Below, one piece after another: positions 41,280 to 49,259 of a stretch of 64,000 bases of DNA. The DNA comes from Streptomyces sp. SID12488 (GTDB lineage: Bacteria; Actinomycetota; Actinomycetes; Streptomycetales; Streptomycetaceae), in contig NZ_JAAGLT010000001.1 in the NCBI RefSeq assembly GCF_010548275.1, forward strand, positions 841,674 through 905,673. Reading direction: 5' to 3'. Below the pieces are notes generated by a model. It made no database searches, had not been told where the DNA came from, and worked only from the letters and a program-made list of their open reading frames with translations. A program made the translations under genes and the position numbers. Each line of letters starts with the position of its first letter. Positions within the stretch are counted from its first letter, which is position 1.

Positions 41280-41320
41280 ACGTGAGGCCGCCCCCCAACC
41301 AACAGGGGACGGCCTCACGT
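41280..41320 (-). terminator. Hairpin between rpmG and the HadA-like gene
   Basis: A perfect 11-bp inverted repeat (arms 41280-41290 and 41310-41320) with an inner C-run/G-run pair. Terminator or attenuator for the tRNA-rpmG transcript. Confidence 0.85.
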
Positions 41321-41331
41321 ACGAGCCTGAA

Positions 41332-41496
41332 TTATCGCGTTTCGCGATGCGCGGTGTGCGCATTGCAACGCGGGCAGTGCTTCTTCATCTCCATTCGATC
41401 CGGGTTGTTACGCCGGTTCTTCTTGGTGATGTAGTTCCGCTCCTTGCACTCCACGCAGGCCAGCGTGATCTTCGGGCGGACGTCGGTGGCAGCCAC
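41332..41496 (-). CDS. rpmG: 50S ribosomal protein L33 (zinc-ribbon form)
   Basis: 54 residues, GTG start at 41496 after AGGAG. Two CxxC pairs (CVEC and CPRC) bind zinc, so this is the C+ form of L33. C-minus paralogues usually take over under zinc starvation in Streptomyces. The sequence ([19 protein letters not shown] ... HTAHRETR) is standard. It is transcribed behind tRNA-Thr and tRNA-Met. Confidence 0.95.
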   Translation of the reverse strand: MAATDVRPKITLACVECKERNYITKKNRRNNPDRMEMKKHCPRCNAHTAHRETR

Positions 41497-41584
41497 AGGA
41501 GTGCTCCTTGACGAACGGATGGGACGTTGTACGCATAACAGAATAGCCGATCGAAGGACCGACCCCGCAATCGGCTACTGTCAG

Positions 41585-41657
41585 TAGCGGTGACCGGACT
41601 TGAACCGGTGACACAGCGATTATGAGCCGCTTGCTCTACCGACTGAGCTACACCGCT
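41585..41657 (-). tRNA. tRNA-Met (CAT)
   Basis: 73 nt with acceptor stem AGCGGTG/CACCGCT, D-loop TAGCTCAGTCGGTAGAGC, anticodon CAT in GCTCATAAT, and T-loop GGTTCAAGTCC. The acceptor starts with a paired A, so it is not the initiator. Elongator Met is the likely identity; a lysidine-modified Ile tRNA cannot be fully excluded by eye. Confidence 0.92.
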
Positions 41658-41703
41658 GTGATGCGATCGGACCCCGCCTTGCGACGGGGACCTCTCACAC
41701 CAG

Positions 41704-41776
41704 AGCCCCAATACGGAATCGAACCGTAGACCTTCTCCTTACCATGGAGACGCTCTACCGACTGAGCTATTGGGGC
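41704..41776 (-). tRNA. tRNA-Thr (GGT)
   Basis: 73 nt with acceptor stem GCCCCAA/TTGGGGC, anticodon GGT in the loop ATGGTAA, and T-loop GGTTCGATTCC. First gene of the tRNA-Thr/tRNA-Met/rpmG transcript. Confidence 0.95.
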
Positions 41777-42110
41777 GAGCGATGAAGACATTACACGCTC
41801 GCCACCGTTCACCCAAATCCGTTTCGCGGCACCCACCCGGGCCTGTTCCGGCCCCTGTTCCGCGCTGCGCGCACGCTCCGTCCGCGGTGGGAAAACCCCT
41901 CCCCCAGCGGCCTCAAAGCCCCCTCCCGCAACCGCCCCCGCAGGCCACTTTCACACCCCCTCGCCAGCAATCTTTCCCATCCGGCGGACCACACCGGTAC
42001 GACTATTGCGCTCCTCCGCAACAGGGGCGGACGCCCACCCTAGGCTCGACTCACTCTGCGTGATCTTGTGTCCCCGCTTGCGCGCAGCCGCCCCCGAGCA
42101 CAGGAGCGCG
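41777..42110. other. Intergenic region between tRNA-Thr and the amidohydrolase gene
   Basis: 334 nt without a gene. It holds the minus-strand tRNA promoter and one copy of the GGGAAAACCCC motif (41889-41899), also found near the two-component genes at 59-62 kb. No promoter was recognised for the plus-strand amidohydrolase. Confidence 0.55.
41788..41816 (-). promoter_or_regulatory. Promoter for the tRNA-Thr/tRNA-Met/rpmG transcript
   Basis: Minus-strand TTGGGT (41816-41811) and TAATGT (41793-41788) are spaced 17 nt. The -10 ends 11 nt before the tRNA-Thr 5' end. Confidence 0.65.
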
Positions 42111-43364
42111 ATGCCCGACAGCCAGCCGCAGCCGCCCCACTCCTCGTCCTCCCCCTCGTCACCCGCCTCCTCCGGGGACCCGGCCGCCCTTCTGCTGTGC
42201 GGGGCACGGCTCACCGATGGCCGGACCGTGGACGTACGGCTGGGCGGCGGTCGTATCGAGGCGGTCGGGACGGTCGGCAGTCTCAGCGCGTACGCCACCC
42301 GCGTGGACCTCAGCGGCTACCTCCTCCTGCCGGCCCCCGCCGAACCGCACGCGCACGGCGACACGGCCCTGTCCGCCGATGCCGACGGCCCGGTCTCGTA
42401 CGACCCCCAGGACGTCCAGCGCCGGGCCACCGAGGCCGCTCTGCTGCAACTCGGCCACGGGGCCACCGCGTTGCGCTCGCACGTCCGTATCGGCGACGTA
42501 CCGGGGCTGGGTGCCCTGGCCGCCGTACTGCAGGCGCGGCGGGCGCTGCGTGGCCTGGCCGAGCTGACGGCAGTGGCGATGCCGCGCGTGCTGACCGGCG
42601 TCGCGGGGGCGGACGGTCTGGCGATGCTGCGAGACGCGGTGAAGATGGGCGCGTCGGTGGTGGGCGGCTGCCCGGACCGCGACCCCGATCCGACCGGCTA
42701 TGTGGAGGCGGTCCTGGAGGTCGCCTCGGAACACGGCTGCCCGGTCGATCTGCACACGGACGGTGACGACCCGGCCCGGCTGGCTCGTCTCGCGGCGATG
42801 GCGGGCGGCCTGCGCCCGGGCGTGAGCATCGGCCCCTGCGGCGGCCTCGGCCGACTGCCCGCCGAGGTGGCCTCGCGGGCCGCGGACCAGCTCGCCGCGG
42901 CGGGCGTGACGGTGACATGCCTCCCCCAGGGCGGCTGCGGGGGCGCTGAACGGCGTGCCACGGCTCCGGTACGTCTGCTGCGGGCGGCCGGAGTGCGCGT
43001 GGCGGCAGGCAGCGGCGCACTGCGGGACGTGTCGAACCCGGTGGGCCGCGGGGACCCCCTGGAGGCGGCGTACCTGCTCGCGTCCCGTCACGGCCTGCGC
43101 CCGGAGGAGGCGTACGACGCCGTGAGCGCGTCGGCGCGGGCGGTGCTCGGCCTGCCGGAGGTACGGGTGGAGGCGGGCTTCCCGGCGGAGCTGCTGGCGG
43201 TCCGGGGCGACCGTCTGGCCGGCGCGCTGTCCCTCGGCTACAGCCGAATCGTGGTGCACAGGGGGCGCGTTGTGGCACGGACGAGCGCGGTACGGGAGTA
43301 CTGCAACACACCGACAGTGGCAGCGCTGGACCTACCACGGCAGGGGCGTACGGGGCAGTCATGA
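42111..43364 (+). CDS. Amidohydrolase, cytosine deaminase-like
   Basis: 417 residues. N-terminal beta domain (LLCGARLTDGRTVDVRLGGGRIEAVG) then a metal-dependent hydrolase barrel. The PHAHGD motif supplies the HxH ligands, PVDLHTDGDD a further His, and AAGSGALRDVSNPVGRGDP resembles the cytosine-deaminase segment with the catalytic Asp. Pyrimidine or similar cyclic-amidine deamination is inferred. Several expected positions between these motifs are weak, so activity is uncertain. ATG after CAGGAG. N-terminal 25 residues are Ser/Pro-rich. Confidence 0.8.
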   Translation: MPDSQPQPPHSSSSPSSPASSGDPAALLLCGARLTDGRTVDVRLGGGRIEAVGTVGSLSAYATRVDLSGYLLLPAPAEPHAHGDTALSADADGPVSYDPQDVQRRATEAALLQLGHGATALRSHVRIGDVPGLGALAAVLQARRALRGLAELTAVAMPRVLTGVAGADGLAMLRDAVKMGASVVGGCPDRDPDPTGYVEAVLEVASEHGCPVDLHTDGDDPARLARLAAMAGGLRPGVSIGPCGGLGRLPAEVASRAADQLAAAGVTVTCLPQGGCGGAERRATAPVRLLRAAGVRVAAGSGALRDVSNPVGRGDPLEAAYLLASRHGLRPEEAYDAVSASARAVLGLPEVRVEAGFPAELLAVRGDRLAGALSLGYSRIVVHRGRVVARTSAVREYCNTPTVAALDLPRQGRTGQS

Positions 43365-43440
43365 GGTGAGGGAACGGTGAGGCTTCGGCAGCGCGGACGG
43401 ACATCGTGCGGGCTGTACGGCGAACGGGTTCGGCGGGGCG

Positions 43441-43453
43441 TACGGTCGAAGGC
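43441..43453 (+). promoter_or_regulatory. -10-like TACGGT seven nt before ATG
   Basis: TACGGT at 43441-43446 lies 7 nt before the ATG at 43454. Leaderless candidate. Confidence 0.4.
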
Positions 43454-44110
43454 ATGCGCATTGTCATCGCTGGAGGTCATGGTCAGATCGCGTTGCGGCT
43501 GGAGCGACTGCTCGCCGCGCGCGGTGACGAGGTCGTGGGCATCATCCGCCGCCCCGAACAGGGCGACGATCTGCGGGCGGCCGGTGCGGAACCGGTCGTG
43601 TGCGACCTGGAGTCGGCGTCGGTGGACGAGGTCGCTGAGCTGCTGCGGGGCGCCGACGCGGCGGTCTTCGCGGCGGGCGCGGGCCCGGGCAGCGGCACGG
43701 CCCGCAAGGACACGGTGGACCGGGGCGCGGCGGTGCTGTTCGCGGATGCGGCGGTTCGGGCGGGAGTACGCAGACATCTGGTCGTGTCGTCCATGGGCGC
43801 GGATCCGGCCCACCGGGGCGACGACGTCTTCGACGTCTACCAGCGGGCGAAGGGTGAGGCCGACGCGTACGTCAGTGGGCTGGCCGCGCTCGACTGGACG
43901 ATCCTGCGCCCCGGCGCCCTGACGGACGACGCCGGCACGGGCCGCGTCCGCCTGGAGGCCGACACAGGGCGCGGCGCGATCCCGCGCGACGACGTGGCCG
44001 CCGTCCTCACCGAGCTGCTGGACACTCCGGCGACGGCGGGCCTGACGCTGGAGCTGATCGGCGGTTCGACGCCGGTTTCGGTGGCGGTGAAGTCGGTGGC
44101 GGGGAACTAG
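43454..44110 (+). CDS. NAD(P)-binding SDR-like protein (atypical, YwnB/HSCARG type)
   Basis: 218 residues. N-terminal Rossmann fold with the dinucleotide loop GGHGQIALRL. VVCDLESA marks the second acidic strand, and VSSMGADPAHRGDDVFDVYQRAKGEAD carries the Tyr/Lys region of atypical SDRs. The C-terminus (LDWTILRPGALTDDAGTGRV) is typical of sugar-epimerase-like NAD(P)H-binding proteins. Substrate unknown. The start is supported by a -10-like TACGGT 7 nt upstream and the absence of a ribosome site. Confidence 0.85.
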   Translation: MRIVIAGGHGQIALRLERLLAARGDEVVGIIRRPEQGDDLRAAGAEPVVCDLESASVDEVAELLRGADAAVFAAGAGPGSGTARKDTVDRGAAVLFADAAVRAGVRRHLVVSSMGADPAHRGDDVFDVYQRAKGEADAYVSGLAALDWTILRPGALTDDAGTGRVRLEADTGRGAIPRDDVAAVLTELLDTPATAGLTLELIGGSTPVSVAVKSVAGN

Positions 44111-44169
44111 GGCGAACGGTCGAGAGGCCCGGGACCAGAAGATCGGCAAGGACTGGCAGGACTGGCAGA

Positions 44170-44217
44170 GCCGACAGGGCCGACAGGGCCGACAGGGCCG
44201 ACAGGGCCGACAGGGCT
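44170..44217. repeat. 9-bp tandem repeat, five copies
   Basis: Five perfect copies of GCCGACAGG from 44170 to 44214, preceded by two looser ACTGGCAGG units. It lies between the convergent SDR-like gene and the small Cys-pair protein, directly after the latter's stop codon. Confidence 0.9.
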
Positions 44218-44458
44218 AGAAAAGGGGCAGCTGGCCGGGGAATTCGGGTTGGACGTACCCGTCCAACGACGGCTGGACCGCCCCGAGTTCCGCCTGCCGC
44301 CGCGACCCCGGACACGAAACGAGCTCCCCGCTCCCCCGGGCTCCCTGCGGATCGTGCCGCGCGAACCTCCCGGCGACGACAGCGATCTCCCGCCGGCACT
44401 CGGGACAGCTCCGGCGACGGGACGACGACACGAACGACGGCCGTGACAGCGATGACAT
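44216..44458 (-). CDS. Small conserved protein with a CxxC pair
   Basis: 80 residues, ATG at 44458 with GGGAGAG 7 nt upstream; the in-frame ATG at 44476 lacks a well-placed site. It contains SCPECRREIAVVAGRFARHDP and ends in LDGYVQPEFPGQLPLF. Cysteines occur as CPEC and a later single Cys (VSCPGS), so a small zinc or redox site is possible. I recall close relatives in many streptomycetes, always unnamed. It sits just downstream of the tRNA-Tyr terminator and next to the SLP1-type attachment region. Function unknown. Confidence 0.7.
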   Translation of the reverse strand: MSSLSRPSFVSSSRRRSCPECRREIAVVAGRFARHDPQGARGSGELVSCPGSRRQAELGAVQPSLDGYVQPEFPGQLPLF

Positions 44459-44502
44459 GGGGTCACTCTCCCTCATGGCCTCAGTGTGCGACCGCAACGA
44501 AA

Positions 44503-44544
44503 AGACCCTCTTTCCGCTGCGTAATCGCAGCGGAAAGAGGGTCT
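44503..44544 (-). terminator. tRNA-Tyr terminator
   Basis: A perfect 19-bp inverted repeat (arms 44503-44521 and 44526-44544, loop TAAT), 11 nt past the tRNA-Tyr 3' end. Confidence 0.92.
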
Positions 44545-44554
44545 CTCTCACCTG

Positions 44555-44636
44555 TGGCGGCGCCAGGGTTCGAACCTGGGTAGGCTGAGCCGGCAGATTT
44601 ACAGTCTGCTCCCTTTGGCCGCTCGGGCACACCGCC
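44555..44636 (-). tRNA. tRNA-Tyr (GTA)
   Basis: 82-nt class II tRNA with a long variable arm, acceptor GGCGGTG/CGCCGCC, anticodon GTA in CTGTAAA, and T-loop GGTTCGAACCC. In S. coelicolor this gene is the chromosomal attachment site of the integrative plasmid SLP1. Here it stands alone, with no integrase or element beside it. Confidence 0.97.
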
Positions 44637-44757
44637 AGGGTTTGCTGCCCTTTCGAACCGCTTTTCGGCGGTGCTCTTTGGCAACGACGTAAACGATACC
44701 TGATGGACCGGGGTGCTCCGCCACCCGATTGAGCGGCGCCCGGAGGGGAGGGGGTGG

Positions 44758-44763
44758 CTACCC
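44758..44763 (+). promoter_or_regulatory. Possible yajQ promoter -10
   Basis: TACCCT at 44758-44763 is the best -10-like element upstream of yajQ and would give a leader of about 100 nt. No clear -35. Confidence 0.3.
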
Positions 44764-44872
44764 TTATGCGGATGCGGCCCGGGACGTACGCCGGGCTCGG
44801 CTGCTGTCCCCACGCACGCCGATACGCACCCCACAGATTCCGACAAGCACCCCATACAAGGAGCCACAGGAC

Positions 44873-45361
44873 ATGGCCGACTCCAGTTTCGACATCGTCT
44901 CGAAGGTCGAGCGGCAGGAGGTCGACAACGCCCTCAACCAGACCGCCAAGGAGATCTCCCAGCGATACGACTTCAAGGGCGTGGGTGCCTCGATCGCGTG
45001 GTCCGGCGAGAAGATCCTCATGGAGGCGAACTCCGAGGACCGGGTCAAGGCGGTCCTCGATGTGTTCGAGACCAAGCTGATCAAGCGCGGAATCTCACTG
45101 AAGTCCCTGGACGCGGGTGAGCCCCAGCTCTCCGGCAAGGAGTACAAGCTCTTCGCCTCGATCGAGGAGGGCATCTCGCAGGAGAACGCCAAGAAGGTCG
45201 CGAAGATCATCCGCGACGAGGGCCCGAAGGGCGTGAAGGCCCAGGTTCAGGGGGAAGAGCTGCGCGTCAGCTCGAAGAACCGCGACGACCTTCAGGCCAT
45301 CATCGCCCTCCTCAAGGGCAAGGACTTCGAATTCGCGCTGCAGTTCGTGAACTACCGGTAG
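44873..45361 (+). CDS. yajQ: YajQ-family nucleotide-binding protein (UPF0234)
   Basis: 162 residues, full length for the family. It starts [23 protein letters not shown] and ends [15 protein letters not shown], both signature ends of YajQ. Members bind RNA or nucleotides, and a Xanthomonas member binds cyclic di-GMP. Whether the Streptomyces protein does so is not shown. Cytosolic. ATG at 44873 with AAGGAG about 9 nt upstream. Followed by a strong hairpin shared with the convergent membrane protein gene. Confidence 0.96.
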   Translation: MADSSFDIVSKVERQEVDNALNQTAKEISQRYDFKGVGASIAWSGEKILMEANSEDRVKAVLDVFETKLIKRGISLKSLDAGEPQLSGKEYKLFASIEEGISQENAKKVAKIIRDEGPKGVKAQVQGEELRVSSKNRDDLQAIIALLKGKDFEFALQFVNYR

Positions 45362-45377
45362 TCCACGAGGGGTTGCA

Positions 45378-45412
45378 GGGAGGGGTGGGTGCGCAGGGCA
45401 CCCACCCCTCCC
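45378..45412. terminator. Terminator after yajQ
   Basis: A perfect 15-bp stem (arms 45378-45392 and 45398-45412) between convergent yajQ and the GlsB/YeaQ-like gene. Confidence 0.88.
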
Positions 45413-45452
45413 TTCTGCCGACTGCGGACCCGGCTGCGGACCAGGTACGCGC

Positions 45453-45719
45453 TCAGTCTCGCGAGTTGCCGAAGAGAATGCGGTACGCGATCAGCAGCAC
45501 CAGTGCACCGCCGATCGCCGCCGCCCACGTGGTGCCGTCGTAGAACTGTCTGCTGATGGGGTGGTCGAAAAAGCGCGCCGAGATCCAGCCACCGAGGAAC
45601 GCGCCCGCGACGCCGATGACCGTCGTACCGATGAAACCGCCCGGGTCGCGCCCCGGCAGCAGGAACTTGGCGATGGCCCCGGCCAACAGCCCCAGGATGA
45701 TCCAGCCGATGATGCTCAT
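45453..45719 (-). CDS. GlsB/YeaQ/YmgE-family small membrane protein
   Basis: 88 residues with three hydrophobic segments (IGWIILGLLAGAIAKFLL, FIGTTVIGVAGAFLGGWI, AAIGGALVLLIAYRILFG) and the family's PGRDPGGFIGT loop. Sometimes called transglycosylase-associated protein; the biochemical role is unknown, though stress induction is common. ATG at 45719 after CAGGTTCAGG. Membrane. Confidence 0.92.
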   Translation of the reverse strand: MSIIGWIILGLLAGAIAKFLLPGRDPGGFIGTTVIGVAGAFLGGWISARFFDHPISRQFYDGTTWAAAIGGALVLLIAYRILFGNSRD

Positions 45720-45878
45720 GCCCTGAACCTGCCCCTCTGTGCTGTGCTCGAACTGTCCCGGCGCTGTGACTTGCGACTTTGCCGATCTCGTCGTGTCCGT
45801 GCGCCCGGGTTGATCCGTTGTTCGTGTTGTGTTCCTGTACACGACGTCAACGCGGTGCCTGGCGGTTGCACCGGTCAG

Positions 45879-45891
45879 TAGGGTGCGGCGC
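45879..45891 (+). promoter_or_regulatory. -10-like TAGGGT seven nt before ATG
   Basis: TAGGGT at 45879-45884 stands 7 nt before the permease ATG at 45892 without a ribosome site. Leaderless candidate. Confidence 0.45.
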
Positions 45892-47178
45892 ATGACACAG
45901 TCCGGTGCGGAATCGCCCCCTGAACTGCGCCGCACCCTTGGCGTCGGGGACGCCGTGGTCATCGGGCTCGGCTCGATGGTCGGGGCCGGTGTCTTCGTGG
46001 CCCTGGGACCCGCGGCACGCGCGGCCGGGTCCGGGCTGCTGCTCGGGCTCGCCACGGCGGCCGTGGTCGCCTACTGCAACGCCATGTCGTCCGCCCGGCT
46101 GGCCGCCCTCTATCCCGCCTCCGGCGGCACCTACGTCTACGGGCGTGAGCGGCTCGGCGCCTTCTGGGGCTATCTCGCGGGCTGGTCGTTCGTCGTCGGG
46201 AAAACGGCCTCCTGTGCGGCGATGGCGCTCACCGTGGGCACGTATGTCTGGCCGGATCAGGCGCACGCGGTGGCAGTCGTGGCCGTGGTGGCGCTGACCG
46301 CGGTGAACTACGGCGGTGTCCAGAAGTCCGCCTGGCTGACGCGGGCGATCGTGGCGGTGGTCCTCGCTGTCCTCGCTTCCGTGGTGGTGGTGAGCCTGAC
46401 CTCCGATGCCGCCGACGCCGGCCGGCTGGAGGCCGGGGCCTCCGGGGGTGTGGGCGGAGTGCTTCAGGCGGCCGGGCTGCTGTTCTTCGCGTTCGCCGGG
46501 TACGCCCGGATCGCGACCCTCGGCGAGGAGGTCCGGGATCCCTCGCGCACCATCCCGCGCGCGATCCCGACGGCCCTGGGCATAGCGCTGGTGGTGTACG
46601 CGGCGGTGTCAGTGGCTGTCCTTTCCGTGCTGGGGTCCGACGGGCTCGGGCACGCGACCGCCCCCCTGGCAGACGCGGTCCGGGCGGCGGGCGTGCCGGG
46701 GCTGGTCCCTGTCGTCCGGGCCGGTGCCGCCGTGGCCGCGCTCGGCTCGCTGCTCGCCCTGATCCTGGGTGTCTCACGGACGACGCTGGCCATGGCCCGT
46801 GACCGTCATCTGCCCGGCGCCCTGGCCGCCGTGCATCCGCGCTTCCAGGTGCCGCACCGGGCCGAGCTGGCCGTGGGCGCGGTGGTCGCGGTGCTGGCCG
46901 CGACGGTGGACGTACGGGGCGCTGTCGGCTTCTCCTCCTTCGGGGTTCTGGCGTATTACGCGGTGGCCAACGCCTCCGCCTGGACACTGAGTTCGGCTCC
47001 GGCGTCACGGGTGGTGCCGGGGGTGGGGTTCCTCGGTTGTGTGACGCTGGCGTTCGCGCTTCCGGCGGTGTCGGTGGTCGTGGGCGCGGGCGTGCTGGGT
47101 TTGGGGGTGGTCGCGTACGGCGTACGGCGGTGGTGGTCGGCTTCGCCTTCGCGGCCGTCGGCCGGACCTCGCCGCTGA
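45892..47178 (+). CDS. APC-superfamily amino acid permease
   Basis: 428 residues with about 12 hydrophobic segments. The N-terminal APC signature GVGDAVVIGLGSMVGAGVFVALG holds the unwound TM1 Gly motif for the substrate amino group. PASGGTYVYGRERLG and AFAGYARIATLGEEVRDPSRTIPRAI are family-typical. Amino acid or amine uptake or exchange is expected; the substrate is unknown. The ATG at 45892 is chosen over 45829 because a -10-like TAGGGT lies 7 nt upstream. Convergent with the SUKH gene. Confidence 0.9.
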   Translation: MTQSGAESPPELRRTLGVGDAVVIGLGSMVGAGVFVALGPAARAAGSGLLLGLATAAVVAYCNAMSSARLAALYPASGGTYVYGRERLGAFWGYLAGWSFVVGKTASCAAMALTVGTYVWPDQAHAVAVVAVVALTAVNYGGVQKSAWLTRAIVAVVLAVLASVVVVSLTSDAADAGRLEAGASGGVGGVLQAAGLLFFAFAGYARIATLGEEVRDPSRTIPRAIPTALGIALVVYAAVSVAVLSVLGSDGLGHATAPLADAVRAAGVPGLVPVVRAGAAVAALGSLLALILGVSRTTLAMARDRHLPGALAAVHPRFQVPHRAELAVGAVVAVLAATVDVRGAVGFSSFGVLAYYAVANASAWTLSSAPASRVVPGVGFLGCVTLAFALPAVSVVVGAGVLGLGVVAYGVRRWWSASPSRPSAGPRR

Positions 47179-47193
47179 CGGAATCCGCGTCGG

Positions 47194-47778
47194 CTACGGG
47201 GCCTGGACCGGTGCAGGCGGCATCGCTGTCGCCGTGCGGGTGCGGAATTCGGGCCAGGGCTCCAGGTCCGTGGCATCGCTGGACTCCTCGTACCAGCCCG
47301 AGCCGTCGAGCCAGGTGGCCAGCCACTCCGTGAGGCCCGGGGCGTCGGTGTACCACGCGTGGTCGGCGTCGTCGGCGTTCGGCTCGAAGAGCAGGACGGC
47401 GCCTTCCGGTGTACGGCAGTCCACGCACGCGTACATCCCGCAGCCCCAGTGGGATATCGGCAGGATCCCCTCGGGCCAGAACCAGCCTGGGTCCTTGCGG
47501 GCCTCCGCGCGGTTGGCGAGGTACTGGGCGACCACGGGCGGCTCACCGGCGGACGAGCTCTCGAGCAGGGGCAACAAGCCGTAGGACGGGCCGAATCCGC
47601 CGTCTCCTATCCGACGGTAGAGCTCGGCGAGGAGCGGCGGCAGAGAGAAGCCGAGGGCGGTCTCGGCGCGGTCGAGCGTCGCCGCGTCCACGGGGGCGGG
47701 GAGTGAAGGCCAGCCCCATGGCCGGGTGTTGCGTGCCTTAGCGGCCACCCGTGTCAGCAACTGCTCGATCGCGGTCAT
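47194..47778 (-). CDS. SMI1/KNR4 (SUKH-1) domain protein
   Basis: 194 residues. SUKH fold: LPPLLAELYRRIGDGGFGPSYGLLPL near the N-terminus and GILPISHWGCGMYACVD in the middle. SUKH proteins are frequent immunity proteins against polymorphic toxins, but also act as general adaptors. No toxin or secretion gene is adjacent, so an orphan or housekeeping role is more likely. Cytosolic. The stop lies 15 nt from the convergent permease stop. Confidence 0.88.
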   Translation of the reverse strand: MTAIEQLLTRVAAKARNTRPWGWPSLPAPVDAATLDRAETALGFSLPPLLAELYRRIGDGGFGPSYGLLPLLESSSAGEPPVVAQYLANRAEARKDPGWFWPEGILPISHWGCGMYACVDCRTPEGAVLLFEPNADDADHAWYTDAPGLTEWLATWLDGSGWYEESSDATDLEPWPEFRTRTATAMPPAPVQAP

Positions 47779-47841
47779 GGATTCATCATGCAGGCCGCCA
47801 CTGACAATCGCGGCGGCCTGTGGACAACCTGGGGGCGCGCG

Positions 47842-48237
47842 CTACCAGCGCGAGCTGAATGGCTCGTCCGTCGGCACGATTTCGCGGCCCAGCGGCAGCA
47901 GCGAGACGGGGATGAGCTTGAAGTTGGCGATACCGAAGGGGATGCCGATGATCGTGATGCAGAGGAGAACGCCGGTGACGACGTGGGCCAGAGCGAGCCA
48001 CCAGCCCGCGAGGACCAGCCACAGGACGTTGCCGATGCAGGAGGGGGCGCCCGCGTCGCGCCGCTCGATCGTCGTACGGCCGAAGGGCCACAGGGCGTAG
48101 GCACCGATTCGGAAAGAGGCAATACCGAACGGAATTCCGATAATCGTGATGCAGAGCAGCGCGCCGGCTGCCAGATAGGCGAGGAACAGCCAGAAGCCGC
48201 TCAGGACGAGCCAAATGACGTTGAGGATTGTCTTCAC
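47842..48237 (-). CDS. YccF-domain membrane protein
   Basis: 131 residues formed by two tandem YccF repeats. The motif [14 protein letters not shown](S/N)F occurs twice, each after a Trp-rich membrane helix ([11 protein letters not shown] and [11 protein letters not shown]). The GTG start overlaps the htpX stop (GTGA), so translation is coupled. Function unknown. Membrane. Confidence 0.92.
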   Translation of the reverse strand: MKTILNVIWLVLSGFWLFLAYLAAGALLCITIIGIPFGIASFRIGAYALWPFGRTTIERRDAGAPSCIGNVLWLVLAGWWLALAHVVTGVLLCITIIGIPFGIANFKLIPVSLLPLGREIVPTDEPFSSRW

Positions 48238-49097
48238 TGGTGGCGACCTGCCATCTTTTCGAGCCGGGCAATGCGCTCCGCCATCGGCGGGTGCGTAGAG
48301 AACATCTTGGAGAGTCCCTGGCCTGGGCGGAAGGGGTTCGCGATCATCATGTGGCTCGCGGTCTCGATACGCGGCTCGGGGGGCAGCGGGAGTTGCTTCG
48401 TGCCCGCTTCCAGTTTGCGCAGGGCGCTCGCGAGGGCCAGTGGGTCGCCGGTGAGCTGGGCGCCCGACGCGTCGGCCTCGTATTCCCTGGAGCGGCTGAT
48501 CGCGAGCTGGATGACAGTGGCCGCGAGCGGGCCCAGGATCATGATCATCAGCATGCCGAGGATGCCGGGCCCGTCGTCGTCGTTCGAGCGGCCGATCGGG
48601 ATCAGCCAGGCGAAGTTGACGAGGAACATGATCACGGAGGCCAGGGCGCCGGCGACCGACGAGATGAGGATGTCGCGGTTGTAGACATGGCTCAGCTCAT
48701 GGCCGATGACGCCGCGCAGCTCGCGCTCGTCCAGGATGCGCAGGATGCCTTCGGTGCAGCACACCGCCGCGTTGCGCGGGTTGCGGCCCGTCGCGAACGC
48801 GTTCGGTGCTTCGGTGGGCGAGATGTACAGGCGTGGCATGGGCTGGCGTGCCTGGGTGGAGAGGTCACGAACCATGCGGTACAGGGCCGGAGCCTCGAAT
48901 TCGCTCACCGGGCGGGCACGCATCGCGCGTAGAGCCAGCTTGTCGCTGTTCCAGTACGCGTACGCGTTCGTGCCGATCGCGACGAAGAGTGCGATCACCA
49001 GGCCCGTACGGCCGAAGAAGCTGCCGAAGACGATGATGAGTGCGGACAGTCCCCCGAGGAGCAGGGCTGTCCTGAGCCCGTTGTGCCGGCGGTGCAC
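48234..49097 (-). CDS. htpX: Membrane metalloprotease HtpX
   Basis: 287 residues. M48B zinc protease for membrane-protein quality control. Two N-terminal membrane segments, the zinc motif HELSH ([14 protein letters not shown]), two more membrane segments, then the third ligand in [11 protein letters not shown]. The [24 protein letters not shown] substrate-loop region is typical. GTG start with AGGAGGG upstream. Operon with yccF. Compare the much longer M48 protease at 17841 in the signalling cassette. Confidence 0.95.
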   Translation of the reverse strand: MHRRHNGLRTALLLGGLSALIIVFGSFFGRTGLVIALFVAIGTNAYAYWNSDKLALRAMRARPVSEFEAPALYRMVRDLSTQARQPMPRLYISPTEAPNAFATGRNPRNAAVCCTEGILRILDERELRGVIGHELSHVYNRDILISSVAGALASVIMFLVNFAWLIPIGRSNDDDGPGILGMLMIMILGPLAATVIQLAISRSREYEADASGAQLTGDPLALASALRKLEAGTKQLPLPPEPRIETASHMMIANPFRPGQGLSKMFSTHPPMAERIARLEKMAGRHQ

Positions 49098-49208
49098 GGT
49101 ACGCCCTCCTAGTGGTGCGGCAGGGGAACCCTGACGTCAGGTCCAGTGGAACCTTCCGTACTGGTCAACGCCAGGCGGGGATTCGCAGTTCCCTTGCGTG
49201 CTCGGAGG

Positions 49209-49242
49209 CGCGCGTGGGCCGTCCGGGTGAGGGCCACGCGCG
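49209..49242 (-). terminator. Hairpin after nuoN
   Basis: 9-bp stem CGCGCGTGG (49209-49217) and CCACGCGCG (49234-49242), 18 nt after the nuoN stop codon. Likely end of the nuo2 operon. Confidence 0.55.
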
Positions 49243-49259
49243 CGTGCGGGCGGCGGGGG

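Noticed and set aside
44107..44466. Collagen-like GPVGPVGPV frame on the minus strand
   Set aside because: Produced by reading the 9-bp tandem repeat out of frame; the real gene is the 80-residue Cys-pair protein.
47194..47778. SUKH protein as part of a polymorphic toxin-immunity locus
   Set aside because: No toxin, secretion or PAAR/Rhs gene is nearby; neighbours are a permease and housekeeping membrane genes.
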